Positions 9,136 to 18,501 of a stretch of 64,000 bases of DNA are shown in pieces. The notes below the pieces were generated by a model. The model ran no database searches. It was given only the letters and a program-made list of their open reading frames with translations, and had not been told where the DNA came from. Within the stretch, counting starts at the first letter, position 1, and every line of letters begins with the position of its first letter. This stretch comes from Bacillus sp. V3-13 (GTDB taxonomy: Bacteria > Bacillota > Bacilli > Bacillales > Cytobacillaceae): assembly GCF_002860165.1 (NCBI RefSeq), contig NZ_PGUZ01000038.1, forward strand, positions 36,464 to 100,463, in the 5' to 3' direction. The position numbers were made by a program, and so were the translations under genes.

Positions 9136-9248
9136 TGAGAATTTTTTAATAATGATAAGGCTGTGAATAGCCTATATAGTCACATAATAAAAAGTTCTCT
9201 CTGTTTTTCTCAATTTTTCTCACGTTTTCTCAATTTATCATTTTCTCA
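9136..9248 (-). promoter_or_regulatory. Candidate activator binding sites (UAS) with helically phased repeats
   Basis: On the plus strand TTTTCTCA occurs at 9205-9212, 9215-9222, 9225-9232 and 9241-9248, so three copies are spaced exactly 10 bp (one helical turn) and the fourth follows 16 bp later. An oppositely oriented copy, TGAGAATTTT, is at 9136-9145. All lie 65-180 bp upstream of the sigma-54 promoter, the usual distance for enhancer-binding activators. The likely ligand is the adjacent activator. Confidence 0.7.
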
Positions 9249-9260
9249 GTATCCTAATGA

Positions 9261-11000
9261 CTATTTAATCTTCAATTTGCTAAGCCTTCTATACAAAGTA
9301 GGCAAGCTGATATTCAAGTGATTTGCCACTTTCTTTTTACCACCAGTATCCCTGCCATACTGATCCAATAATGCAATAATCAGCTCTTTTTCATCTTCTT
9401 TGATGGTTCCTTTAGCTGGAATCAATATGCTTTTTTTCATGTCCATGCTTGTATCCTTCATATATAAATCCCTTAAATAGGTGGGAAGGCTTTTCATCGT
9501 GACCAGGTCACCAATTTCCAATTGGACAAAATGATGGACAACATTTTGTAATTCCCTTATATTACCCGACCATTGATAGTCGAGTAAGAGTTCGTATACA
9601 TCATTTGATAGTCGCTTAGGTGAGCGGAATAGCTCCTTGGAGAATTTTTTCATGAAGTAGTCGACAAGAATCGGAATATCCTCTGTTCTTTCTCTTAAAG
9701 GAGGAATCGTGACGGGAATCACATTCAGCCGATAATATAAATCTTCCCTGAATTCACCCTTACGTACAAGCTCTTCAAGATTGCGATGCGTAGCTGTGAT
9801 AATCCGTACATCAACAGGAGTGCTTTTAGTATCTCCCACGCGCTCAATTTTTCTTTCCTGAACAACCCTTAATAATTTTGCTTGTAAATGCAGTGACAAA
9901 TCTCCGATTTCATCAAGAAAGATCGTCCCGCCATTCGCCAATTCAAATCTGCCAGGCTTGTCGCCGCTTGAACCAGTGAAGGCTCCTTTTACATGTCCAA
10001 AAAGCTCACTTTCCAGTAAAGCCTCAGGAATGGCAGCACAATTCAATGCGATAAAAGCCCCGTTTTTCCGGTGGCTTGCTTGATGGATTGATTGCGCAAA
10101 TACTTCCTTCCCAGTACCGCTCTCACCTCTCAATAAAATAGACGCATCGCTTGGTGCAACCCGCTTCGCCATGTCAACAACCGTTTGAATCGAATCACTT
10201 GTGCCTTTCACATCATTGAAGGTGTAAAGGACCCTTTGTTCTCTCATTTTCTTTTTTGAATCCTGGATAAGTGTCAACTGAATAAGAAATGAAACAATGA
10301 CCCCGCTTGAATATAGCGGTTTAACTTTAGCCAGATATTCTTCCTGTTTATTTTCAGAAGTTGTAATAAAAATTTTATAATCCTGTTGTTTCTTCGCGTT
10401 CTGCACAGCAAGCCAGTCGGAATCGGACATAATTTCGTTTATGTTTCCGCCCAGTAAAACCGTCTTACTTTTTCTAAAATGCTTGCTGACACTATTGCTC
10501 AAGTGATGAATGGTTCCATCCCGGCCAACTAATAAAATGGGATCTTCAATAAAAGAGAATAATCCATTCATTTCTTCCAAGATCGAGGTGTTTTCCTGTT
10601 TTAACTCGTCATTTTCAATTTTACTGCCTATCCATTGACAGCAAAAATCAAGTTGAATTTCAATATTATCCAAGTTTCTCTTCAGCCAGTCTCCCTGACC
10701 ATCCAAGGGAGTTACCAACAAAACTCCGATTACTTTTTTGTTCTTCGTTATAGGTTTTATAACAACCGTTTCAACAAAACACTCATCTTTCAGCGAACAT
10801 GTAATGCAAGAGTTTTGCTCTTCTTTGTTACAAATGAACACATCTATGCCGGTCTTTTTGATTTTATTAATGACCGGACACTTTTGTGGCAGCGTTTCAA
10901 TACTTTTATCTTCCAGTATCATTTCAACCTTTACTGGAAATGAGTTAAACAGTTTATTGATGGTCGCACTTACTTCTTCCATATTTACTTGTATTAACAA
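9261..11000 (-). CDS. Sigma-54-dependent transcriptional activator with a Cys-rich sensor domain and PAS domain
   Basis: A bacterial enhancer-binding protein of about 579 residues. The order is an N-terminal sensor region (1-140), a PAS-like domain (about 145-245), an AAA+ domain with Walker A GESGTGKE near 294, the sigma-54 contact loop GAFTGSSGD, Walker B FLDEIGD and the R-finger region, then a Fis-type HTH (540-579). The sensor has Cys57-X7-Cys65-X2-Cys68-X5-Cys74, suggesting a bound metal or Fe-S cluster. An upstream ATG at 11108 has no ribosome binding site. I prefer TTG at 11000, preceded by AGAGGTGA at proper spacing; the ATG at 11006 is too close to that site. It probably controls the sigma-54 promoter at 9057-9071. 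Confidence 0.9.
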   Translation of the reverse strand: MLIQVNMEEVSATINKLFNSFPVKVEMILEDKSIETLPQKCPVINKIKKTGIDVFICNKEEQNSCITCSLKDECFVETVVIKPITKNKKVIGVLLVTPLDGQGDWLKRNLDNIEIQLDFCCQWIGSKIENDELKQENTSILEEMNGLFSFIEDPILLVGRDGTIHHLSNSVSKHFRKSKTVLLGGNINEIMSDSDWLAVQNAKKQQDYKIFITTSENKQEEYLAKVKPLYSSGVIVSFLIQLTLIQDSKKKMREQRVLYTFNDVKGTSDSIQTVVDMAKRVAPSDASILLRGESGTGKEVFAQSIHQASHRKNGAFIALNCAAIPEALLESELFGHVKGAFTGSSGDKPGRFELANGGTIFLDEIGDLSLHLQAKLLRVVQERKIERVGDTKSTPVDVRIITATHRNLEELVRKGEFREDLYYRLNVIPVTIPPLRERTEDIPILVDYFMKKFSKELFRSPKRLSNDVYELLLDYQWSGNIRELQNVVHHFVQLEIGDLVTMKSLPTYLRDLYMKDTSMDMKKSILIPAKGTIKEDEKELIIALLDQYGRDTGGKKKVANHLNISLPTLYRRLSKLKIK

Positions 11001-11181
11001 TAGCATCACCTCTAAATAACTGTTTGATTTAAAAAAGAAATCAATTTGATATAGATTAGGATTTATATCTCTAGCAATCTCTTGCTCCTGGCTACTCAGA
11101 GCAATCAATGCGCATTTTTAAATCGAGTGTGTTAGATCGAATTTTTTACTTGATAAAATAACATATAATAACGATAAACAC

Positions 11182-11200
11182 AATGTTCTTTCAGAACATT
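11182..11200. promoter_or_regulatory. Perfect 8-bp palindrome upstream of the sigma-54 activator gene
   Basis: AATGTTCT-TTC-AGAACATT is an exact inverted repeat with a 3-bp spacer. On the minus strand it is followed by a plausible sigma-A promoter (TTGTGT, 17 bases, TATTTT). It is about 180 bp upstream of the preferred activator start. It may be an operator controlling the activator gene. I recognise no known regulator consensus in it. Confidence 0.5.
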
Positions 11201-11304
11201 TATTATATTAAAATAATGATAGGCCATATCTATGATAGAAACAAGCAACAAGATTTTTGCTGCGAGCGAGCACGCCGCTATACTTCAACTTACAATTACA
11301 TGAA

Positions 11305-11346
11305 ACATCGGCTCCCGAATAACGGGCAGCCGATGTGAGTGTTTTT
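11305..11346. terminator. Strong hairpin with T run, terminator-like
   Basis: ACATCGGCT (11305-11313) pairs with AGCCGATGT (11328-11336), extended inside by CCCG/CGGG. The T run GTTTTTTAT follows on the plus strand. On the minus strand the downstream tract is weaker (TTTCATG). It separates the sirtuin gene from the sigma-54 activator gene. Confidence 0.6.
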
Positions 11347-11398
11347 TATCTAAAAGCGATTTGCGCAACAAGGAGCGATCTATACTGCGATTACATGC

Positions 11399-12166
11399 TT
11401 ATAACCTTCTATCAATTCTTCTTAAGGTTTCACCAATAGATTCCTTAATCACATATGTATCTGGTTCAAAATCGTAAGATGTGTCACCTTTATTAATAAT
11501 GATTAATGGTGTGCCTGGTTCCCTATATGCCGGAAATGTTGAGAATGGTGTCACCTTTAAACTTGTACCGAGCACTAATACGCAGTCAGCCTGACTGATC
11601 ATGTCGATGATCGTGTTAAATCCTTCAACCGTAAACCAATCACCTGTATCTCCGAACAATACTACATCAGGTTTGATATACCGCTCTTCTTTTGCTTCAG
11701 TAGAACAGAGGTCACAAACATAAAAATCCTCCATTTGATCATACCGCCGAGCCATTTCCTCAGTTGAGTATTTGTGACCGCAATTCAAGCAGGTTGCAGA
11801 CTGCATGGTTCCATGAAATTCAATCACGTTTTTGCTCCCCGCTTTTTGATGGAGCCGATCTATATTCTGAGTAATGATGTGCCTGACTCGTCCTTCATTT
11901 TCCCATTTCGCAAGAATCTCATGGCCTTTATTGGGAGCCGCATCAGGATGGTATAGATTCTCGAAGGCAAATTGATAGAAATCTTTTGGATTCTCATAAA
12001 AGTAGTCAAGAGAAAGTATGTATTCCGGTGCCATTTTATAGATCCCGGTCCGTGACCGGAAATCCTTAATTCCTGATTCGGTACTAATTCCAGCACCGGT
12101 TAGGACGACGATGTTATGCGAATTTCTGATAATGTCTGCAGATTTTTCGATTGTGTTATTCCCCAT
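11399..12166 (-). CDS. NAD-dependent protein deacylase, SIR2 family (sirtuin)
   Basis: A 255-residue sirtuin that removes acyl groups from protein lysines using NAD+. The Rossmann-type NAD pocket shows VVLTGAGISTESGIKDFR, followed by TQNIDRLH and the catalytic His in EFHGTM. Four zinc-binding cysteines occur as CLNCG and CDLC, and GTSLKVTPFSTFP is the second NAD segment. The ATG at 12166 was chosen over an in-frame TTG at 12181 because GGAG lies correctly spaced before it. It appears monocistronic, flanked by terminator hairpins on both sides, and unrelated to the neighbouring operons. It resembles CobB/SrtN-type enzymes. Confidence 0.93.
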   Translation of the reverse strand: MGNNTIEKSADIIRNSHNIVVLTGAGISTESGIKDFRSRTGIYKMAPEYILSLDYFYENPKDFYQFAFENLYHPDAAPNKGHEILAKWENEGRVRHIITQNIDRLHQKAGSKNVIEFHGTMQSATCLNCGHKYSTEEMARRYDQMEDFYVCDLCSTEAKEERYIKPDVVLFGDTGDWFTVEGFNTIIDMISQADCVLVLGTSLKVTPFSTFPAYREPGTPLIIINKGDTSYDFEPDTYVIKESIGETLRRIDRRL

Positions 12167-12340
12167 TAAATACCACTCCAAGCAAATGTATAATTATTTA
12201 TCGGATGAGTAAGAAGCTTGTTCTCAAACATGTTCTTTAAAAATACATGGATTAATATATAATATACCCTTACCTAAAGCGGCACTACACTATGTATTTA
12301 AATGTCTTTAACATTTTTTATATTATCCCAAGACAAAACG

Positions 12341-12372
12341 AAAATCCCGTAACCACCTGGTTTCGGGATTTT
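12341..12372. terminator. Bidirectional terminator downstream of xylB
   Basis: AAAATCCCG (12341-12349) pairs with CGGGATTTT (12364-12372), extended inside by AACCA/TGGTT with one mismatch. A and T runs on both sides allow use on either strand. It ends the xylB transcript about 50 bases past its stop. Confidence 0.9.
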
Positions 12373-12421
12373 ATATTACTATTCCTGATTACAAAATTTC
12401 AACATGAAAACCACTTAATTT

Positions 12422-13921
12422 TTATTTCCTAAAACGACTAAGTTTTTTGTTTAACTCTTTTGTTTGTTGATAGACCAATTTATAAAGTGAGAATAATTCT
12501 TTATATTTTTTAACATTCTCTTCGATTGGTTCATAGATTTTAACTGATTGTGTGAATATATCTGCACATTCTTTTAAAGAAGAGTACCAACCACAACCGT
12601 ATGCAGCAAGCATTGCTGCACCAATACCAGGACCTTGTTCACTTGAAAGCTTTTGGATTTTTGCATTAAAAATATCTGCTTGAATTTGTAGCCAAGTCTC
12701 ATTCTTAGCTCCTCCACCTATTGAGACAATGGAATCGATGTTCTTTCTACTTTCGCTAAAAATTTCAATAGATTCATTCAATGAAAACGTTATTCCTTCA
12801 ATAACGGCTCTAGCAAAGTCAATTCTTTTGTGTGAAGCATCCATCCCGATAAAACTCCCTCTTATTAACGCATCAGCATAGGGAGTTCTTTCACCTACTA
12901 TGTATGGAGTAAATAAAAGACCATTTGCTCCAATCGGAACATCCTCTAATCCATGTAACATTACATCGAAGTCCTCGTTCGCAGCGAATGTATCCTTAAA
13001 CCAACTTAGGCTATAGCCTGCCGCTAACGTTACACCCATCGTATAAAATGCATCTTCTTTACCATGATTGAAATAGTGAACCTTGCCTTGAAAATCCCTG
13101 TCATTACTTTCCTCGTAAGAAAGGACAACACCAGAGGTTCCAATACTACATAATGTTTTTCCTTCTTCTAAAATTCCAGATCCAATTGCGCCACACGCAT
13201 TATCAGCGCCACCTGCAAATACCTTCGTTGCTTCGGATAGACCTGTTTGACTGGCTATCTCTGGTGTAATTGTCCCAACGAAATCATGAGATTCTAATAA
13301 AGGGGGACAAAGATTAATATCAAGCCCAACTGCATCGCATATTTCGCTGCTCCACTTTTTCTCGCCTACATTGAGTAGTAATGTTCCGGCTGCATCTGAA
13401 TATTCACTATGAATTTGACTGGTTAACCGATAACGTAAATAGTCTTTAGGCAATAAAAATGTGGAAGCCTTTTCAAAAATACTTGGTTCATTTTCTTTTA
13501 CCCACAATATTTTGGGCAGGGTAAAGCCCTCCAGTGCAGGATTTTTAGTAATTGTTAATAACCGGTCTTCTCCTACAAGTTCGTAAATGTCCTGACACTG
13601 TTTCGTTGTACGTGTATCATTCCAGAGAATAGCATTGCGAAGAACTTGATGATCCTTATCCAGTAATACAAGACCATGCATTTGCCCCGAAAAACTTATT
13701 CCCTCAATATTCTCTGATGACCCATCAAAACCTGCAATTAATTCCTTTAATGCTTTAATCGTTTTGTTTACCCACTCTTCTGGATTTTGTTCACTATAAC
13801 CAGACTTTTCTGTTAATAAAGGATAGGACTTTGATACTTCTCCAGAAACCTCACCTTGTTGATTAATTAATAAAACTTTTACAGCACTTGTACCTAAATC
13901 AATACCGATTACATATTTCAC
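12422..13921 (-). CDS. xylB: Xylulokinase
   Basis: A 499-residue FGGY-family carbohydrate kinase that phosphorylates D-xylulose to D-xylulose 5-phosphate. The N-terminal ATPase motif YVIGIDLGTSAVKVLLI, the substrate segment FSGQMHGLVLLD, WNDTR, and the C-terminal SIGGGAKNETWLQIQADIF are typical of XylB. The start is taken as GTG at 13921, since AGGGTGA overlaps an earlier in-frame GTG at 13930. It follows araR after a terminator, so it probably depends on read-through or another start. Its product joins the araD product in the pentose phosphate pathway. There is no xylose isomerase gene beside it, so xylulose may come from lyxose or external xylulose. Confidence 0.9.
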   Translation of the reverse strand: MKYVIGIDLGTSAVKVLLINQQGEVSGEVSKSYPLLTEKSGYSEQNPEEWVNKTIKALKELIAGFDGSSENIEGISFSGQMHGLVLLDKDHQVLRNAILWNDTRTTKQCQDIYELVGEDRLLTITKNPALEGFTLPKILWVKENEPSIFEKASTFLLPKDYLRYRLTSQIHSEYSDAAGTLLLNVGEKKWSSEICDAVGLDINLCPPLLESHDFVGTITPEIASQTGLSEATKVFAGGADNACGAIGSGILEEGKTLCSIGTSGVVLSYEESNDRDFQGKVHYFNHGKEDAFYTMGVTLAAGYSLSWFKDTFAANEDFDVMLHGLEDVPIGANGLLFTPYIVGERTPYADALIRGSFIGMDASHKRIDFARAVIEGITFSLNESIEIFSESRKNIDSIVSIGGGAKNETWLQIQADIFNAKIQKLSSEQGPGIGAAMLAAYGCGWYSSLKECADIFTQSVKIYEPIEENVKKYKELFSLYKLVYQQTKELNKKLSRFRK

Positions 13922-13956
13922 TTTTATCACCCTATTCTTGGTTTTTAATCATAGTG

Positions 13957-13986
13957 AAAAAGTGCTGGAAAACTTCATTCCAGCAC
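13957..13986 (-). terminator. Intrinsic terminator after araR
   Basis: GTGCTGGAA (13962-13970) and TTCCAGCAC (13978-13986) form a perfect 9-bp stem. On the minus strand it is followed by TTTTTC. It lies between the araR stop and the xylB start. Confidence 0.85.
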
Positions 13987-14007
13987 ACTGAATCAGCTTT
14001 GGATCAT

Positions 14008-15159
14008 TCATTCAACATTTACTTCGTCCGATTGAACTTTGGCGTCGGCCGTCACTATGCTTTTAGTGGAGTTCCTAAGAATAACTTTTGGTTCGAATAC
14101 AAAAGATTCTACTATATTCCCTTGCTTGGAGCCTTTTCCTTTTGAAATCATTTCCAACATCATTTTCGAAGCCAATTTCCCTAGTTCACATTTTGGATGT
14201 TCAATTGTTGTGAGTTTCACTTCAGAAACTTCTGCCAAAAATGAATTATCGAAGCCTACAATCGATATGTCTTCAGGTACGCTCATCTCTTTTTGCCTGA
14301 TAACATCAAGTAATTTAATAACCAATTCATCATTATAACAGACAAGCCCTGTTGGTTTTTCAACCTCTGAATCTAACATTTTTTTTAATAATTCCGCAGG
14401 CTTAGACAATTTTTCAAAGGTATTATAGGTGATTATATTTTTTGAATTAATCGGAATTCCGTACACCCGGAGTGCTTTTATAAAACCTTTCATTCGTTTC
14501 ACACCTTGCATATCATCTGTTTTAAAAAAACCTGCGATATCTCGGTGCCCTAATTTTATTAAATGCTCTGTTTGTAAGTACCCTCCTTTTTCATCGTCTA
14601 CAATTACACTTACGGGTTCAAGTTCATCATAATAAGCATTGATCATAATGTAGGGTATTCCTAATGATTCCAAATTTAAATAGTAGTTAATATTGGGATT
14701 CGCGGTAGCACTTTTTGTCGCCTCAATAATAGCACCATCAAATCGTTGTGATATGATTATTTCTAAGATGCGTTTTTCGTTTTCATGATCATTATTTGTA
14801 CTGAATAGGCTAACTTGATACCCTTCTTTGCTTATTTCGGCTTCAGCCCCACGAATAATCGAGGGAAATATATAATCAGAGATATAAGTTGTAATAATCG
14901 CGATCTTTTTTTGCTTAGATTCAGGTGCTTCTTTTTGAATAGATGAACGATCGGCACAAAAGGTACCAGCACCTTGCTCTGTATATAACCAGCCTTCACT
15001 TACTAATTCAGCGATGGCAATTCTTACCGTATGGCGGCTAACATCAAACTGTTTCATTAATTCACTTTCAGAGTTAATTTTTTGATTAGGCGCATACGTT
15101 CCATCTAAAATTTTCGACCTAATCCATCCTTTTATCATCTTATACTTAGTTTCAGCCAC
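14008..15159 (-). CDS. araR: AraR-type arabinose repressor (GntR HTH plus LacI-type sensor)
   Basis: A 383-residue chimeric repressor. Residues 1-70 are a GntR-type winged helix (INSESELMKQFDVSRHTVRIAIAELVSEGWLY), and residues 85-360 are a LacI/PBP-type effector domain (IAIITTYISDYIFPSIIRG, then ISIVGFDNSFLAEV). This fusion is the hallmark of Bacillus AraR, which binds L-arabinose. The GTG start follows GAGGTG. It lies between araA and xylB in the ara cluster. AraR-type boxes occur upstream of araD and, more weakly, at its own promoter, which indicates control of the operon and autoregulation. Confidence 0.92.
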   Translation of the reverse strand: MAETKYKMIKGWIRSKILDGTYAPNQKINSESELMKQFDVSRHTVRIAIAELVSEGWLYTEQGAGTFCADRSSIQKEAPESKQKKIAIITTYISDYIFPSIIRGAEAEISKEGYQVSLFSTNNDHENEKRILEIIISQRFDGAIIEATKSATANPNINYYLNLESLGIPYIMINAYYDELEPVSVIVDDEKGGYLQTEHLIKLGHRDIAGFFKTDDMQGVKRMKGFIKALRVYGIPINSKNIITYNTFEKLSKPAELLKKMLDSEVEKPTGLVCYNDELVIKLLDVIRQKEMSVPEDISIVGFDNSFLAEVSEVKLTTIEHPKCELGKLASKMMLEMISKGKGSKQGNIVESFVFEPKVILRNSTKSIVTADAKVQSDEVNVE

Positions 15160-15196
15160 AAAACTACACCTCGTTAATCATTTAAGTTGGCATAAA

Positions 15197-15227
15197 ACAT
15201 ATTCGTACAAGTTGCTTTAAAAGTCAA
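15197..15227 (-). promoter_or_regulatory. araR promoter with a partial AraR box
   Basis: On the minus strand TTGACT (15227-15222), 17 bases, then GAATAT (15204-15199) makes a sigma-A-like promoter. A degenerate AraR box (15197-15212) with a well-kept GTACAAGT half overlaps the -10, about 11 of 16 matches to ATTTGTACGTACAAAT. This suggests weak autoregulation. Confidence 0.55.
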
Positions 15228-15310
15228 ACCATAAAGAAATATATATGCAATGCTCAACTAAAAATAGAATATAAGCTTACCCACATAAACAGTATTCAAT
15301 CTTATTTAGA

Positions 15311-16795
15311 TTATGTCCAAATCACTTCATTAATTTTAAGATCATGTCTGAGTCTATCAATAACAGTCTGTTGATCTATGATAACACATTCAATACTACT
15401 CATTTCAGCAAAGTCATATAGTTGCTCCTTCGTTACAGACAAGGAAAAAACTGTATGATGAGCTCCCCCTGAATAAATCCATGCCTCAGTGGCTGTAGCC
15501 AATGATGGTAGTGGTTTCCAAAGTACCTTTGCAACTGGAAGGTTAGGGGTTGCAATAGTCGGCTGAACTGCACTGATTTCGTTAATAACAAGTCGAAAAC
15601 GACCACCTAATTCTACCAAAGACGCCACAATTCCTTCTCCAGCTTTGCCGTCAAATACAAGTCTTGCCGGATCTTCTTTACCACCAATACTGAGAGGTCG
15701 TACAATAATTTTGGGCTTTGTGGCTGAAATTGTCGGACATATCTCAAGCATGTGTGAACCAAGGATCATTTCGTTATTCGGATCCAGATGGTATGTATAA
15801 TCTTCCATAAAGGATGTATCTTTATTGTCAGACATGATTTTTAAAAGACGGGTTAGAGCAGCAGTTCTCCAGTCTCCTTCACCCGCAAAGCCATATCCTT
15901 CGGCCATTAGATGTTGTGCAGCAAGTCCGGGTAATTGTTTCATACCATGCAAGTCTTCAAAGTTTGTTGTAAAAGCAGTATAATTTCCCTCTTGCAAAAA
16001 TGCTTTTAATCCCAATTCAATGCGTGCTTGTTCCTTAATTGAATCTAGAAGAGGACCGGGTACTAAGCTTTCCGGCTCCATTTCATACAACTCTTTGTAT
16101 TCCTCAAGAAGGCAATCTATCTGTTCCTCTGTAATTTCTTTCATCTTTTCAACTAAATCGCCGATACCATAGTAGTCTACCGTCCAGCCAAATTTTATTT
16201 GTGCTTCAATTTTATCCCCTTCAGTAACTGCGACGTTCCTCATATTATCTCCAAAACGGGCCACTCTAATATTACGGCTTTCTAAGACGGTAACTGCTGT
16301 TTTCATCCAATCCCGGATTTTTTTCTGGACATCGTCATGTTTCCAATAGCCAACCATAACTTTTCTTGGAATTTTCAAACGTGTGACTATGTAACCATAT
16401 TCACGGTCACCGTGGGCAGATTGATTTAGGTTCATAAAATTCATATCAATAGATTCCCAAGGGATATCCCGATTGAATTGTGTATGCAAATGGAGTAATG
16501 GTTTTTGTAGTATCGATAAGCCGACAATCCAAATTTTCCCTGGTGAAAAAGTATGCATCCATGTAACTAAACCAGCACAATTATCACTTGAATTAGCTTC
16601 TAAAATTAGTTTATAAACATCATTTGATGTCGTTAATACACCCTTAAATTCAATTTCGTGTGGAAGATTACCCTTACGGTTTAAAACATCAATAATACTT
16701 CTCGAGTTTTTTTCAACTTCTAATAAAACGTCTTCTCCGTACAAATGCTGACTACCTGTAACAAACCAAAATTTATAAGGCCCCACTTGTAACAT
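15311..16795 (-). CDS. araA: L-arabinose isomerase
   Basis: A 494-residue enzyme converting L-arabinose to L-ribulose, the first step of bacterial arabinose use. The family signatures FWFVTGSQHLYG at the N-terminus, WMHTFSPGKIWI and LLHLHTQFNRDIPW, and the Mn-binding Glu/His segments in FAGEGDWRTAAL and LGSHMLEICPTI, are present. The ATG at 16795 is preferred over an in-frame TTG at 16819 because GGGGGG lies just before it. It follows araB and precedes araR on the same strand. Length matches Bacillus AraA. Confidence 0.96.
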   Translation of the reverse strand: MLQVGPYKFWFVTGSQHLYGEDVLLEVEKNSRSIIDVLNRKGNLPHEIEFKGVLTTSNDVYKLILEANSSDNCAGLVTWMHTFSPGKIWIVGLSILQKPLLHLHTQFNRDIPWESIDMNFMNLNQSAHGDREYGYIVTRLKIPRKVMVGYWKHDDVQKKIRDWMKTAVTVLESRNIRVARFGDNMRNVAVTEGDKIEAQIKFGWTVDYYGIGDLVEKMKEITEEQIDCLLEEYKELYEMEPESLVPGPLLDSIKEQARIELGLKAFLQEGNYTAFTTNFEDLHGMKQLPGLAAQHLMAEGYGFAGEGDWRTAALTRLLKIMSDNKDTSFMEDYTYHLDPNNEMILGSHMLEICPTISATKPKIIVRPLSIGGKEDPARLVFDGKAGEGIVASLVELGGRFRLVINEISAVQPTIATPNLPVAKVLWKPLPSLATATEAWIYSGGAHHTVFSLSVTKEQLYDFAEMSSIECVIIDQQTVIDRLRHDLKINEVIWT

Positions 16796-16827
16796 TATAA
16801 ACCCCCCAGATATTCGCAATATAGCAG

Positions 16828-18501
16828 TTATTTAGTTGCAAATGTCCGAAGTGACTTCAATCTTTTCATGACATCATTTTCACCACGGCCAAAATAATCA
16901 TGTAAGCGTTTGTACTCTTCATATATTTTACCATAGATTACTACATTTTCTGGTATTGGTCGAATAACTTCGTCTTTTACCCGGGCCATTTTTTCTGCAG
17001 CTTCTAAAATTGTGTCGTAACCGCCAGCTTCCTTACCTGCTGCTACGGCAGCAAACATTGCCGCCCCAAGTGCTGGAGTATGTTTGGAAGCAGCAATTTT
17101 AATCGGGAGATTGGTAACATCTGCGTATATTTGCATTAACAGTTGATTTTTTTGTGGCAGTCCTCCACAAGCATATAGTTCGTTTACTTCTATTCCATTT
17201 TTATTAAACGCATCAACAATCGTTCTCGTACCAAAAGCAGTAGCTTCTAATAAGGCACGGTAAATTTCTTCAGACTCTGTTTGTAATGTCATTCCAAGTA
17301 AAAGCCCACCTAGTTCAGTGTCAACTAATACGGAACGATTACCATTCCACCAATCCAGTGATAGTAAACCACTTTCGCCTGGTTTATATTCAGAAGCTTT
17401 TTGTTCTAAATACTGATGGACGTTTAATCCCTGTTCTGCGGCAGCTTTTTGAACATAAGCAGGTACCCCTTCCTCAACATACCATTCAAAAATATCCCCT
17501 ACTGCTGATTGTCCTGCTTCATAACCATATAATCCAGGAATTATTCCGTCCTCGACAACACCACACATTCCTTCTATTTCTTTTTCCGCCGTACCCAGCA
17601 ACATGTGACAGATTGAAGTACCCATCGCCATGACCATTTTCCCTGGTTCAACTACACCCATTGCAGGTACAGCTGCATGGGCATCTACATTCCCAACAGC
17701 CACAGCAATTCCACGTGGTAATCCGGTAAGTTGTGCCATTTCTTCTGTAAGTGTCCCAGCTTTTGTTCCAACTGAAACTACTTCCCCCCGAAGTTTTGTA
17801 TCCGTTAAATTTTCGAGGCGGGGATCCAGTGCTTTAAAGAACTCCCTACTAGGATAACCGTCCTGTTTATGCCAGATCGCTTTATAACCTGCTGTACAAC
17901 TATTACGGATAAGATTTCCCGTCAATTGTGAAATGACCCAGTCCGTTGCTTCGACAAATTTATCTGTTTCATCGTAGATTTTTGGAGCTTCATCAAGAAT
18001 TTGCCAAATTTTCGCAATCATCCATTCTGATGAGATTTTTCCACCATATCGAGGCAAGAATTTCTCACCTCTTTGTTCAGCAAGTTCATTAATTTTATTA
18101 GCTTCATGTTGTGCAGCATGGTGTTTCCAAAGTTTTACCCAACTGTGGGGATTTGCTTTAAATTCTTCTCGAAAACAAAGGGGCTGCATAAATTGATCGA
18201 CTGGTAACATCGTACATGCTGTAAAGTCAATTCCAATTCCGATAACGAGTTTTGGATCGATTCCAGATTCTTTTAGTACAGCCGGGACGGAATTTTTAAT
18301 AACCTCTATATAATCATATGGATGTTGAAGAGCCCACTCATGCCCTAACTCCAGCCCTGACCCCGGGAGAACATTATCAATAACACCATGTCTATATGGT
18401 GTTACATGATCAGCGATTTCTTTACCATCAGAAAGTGATACTAAAACCGCACGTCCGGACTGAGTTCCATAGTCTATTCCTATAGAATATTTTTTTGTCA
18501 T
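16828..18501 (-). CDS. araB: L-ribulokinase
   Basis: A 557-residue FGGY kinase that phosphorylates L-ribulose to L-ribulose 5-phosphate. [18 protein letters not shown] at the N-terminus, the segment [29 protein letters not shown] and [20 protein letters not shown] are ribulokinase signatures. Its ATG overlaps the araD stop as ATGA, indicating translational coupling. Length is typical for Bacillus AraB. Confidence 0.95.
   Translation of the reverse strand: MTKKYSIGIDYGTQSGRAVLVSLSDGKEIADHVTPYRHGVIDNVLPGSGLELGHEWALQHPYDYIEVIKNSVPAVLKESGIDPKLVIGIGIDFTACTMLPVDQFMQPLCFREEFKANPHSWVKLWKHHAAQHEANKINELAEQRGEKFLPRYGGKISSEWMIAKIWQILDEAPKIYDETDKFVEATDWVISQLTGNLIRNSCTAGYKAIWHKQDGYPSREFFKALDPRLENLTDTKLRGEVVSVGTKAGTLTEEMAQLTGLPRGIAVAVGNVDAHAAVPAMGVVEPGKMVMAMGTSICHMLLGTAEKEIEGMCGVVEDGIIPGLYGYEAGQSAVGDIFEWYVEEGVPAYVQKAAAEQGLNVHQYLEQKASEYKPGESGLLSLDWWNGNRSVLVDTELGGLLLGMTLQTESEEIYRALLEATAFGTRTIVDAFNKNGIEVNELYACGGLPQKNQLLMQIYADVTNLPIKIAASKHTPALGAAMFAAVAAGKEAGGYDTILEAAEKMARVKDEVIRPIPENVVIYGKIYEEYKRLHDYFGRGENDVMKRLKSLRTFATK

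Noticed and set aside
11006..11108. Longer start for the sigma-54 activator at 11108
   Set aside because: No ribosome binding site precedes it, while a TTG at 11000 has AGAGGTGA at proper spacing.
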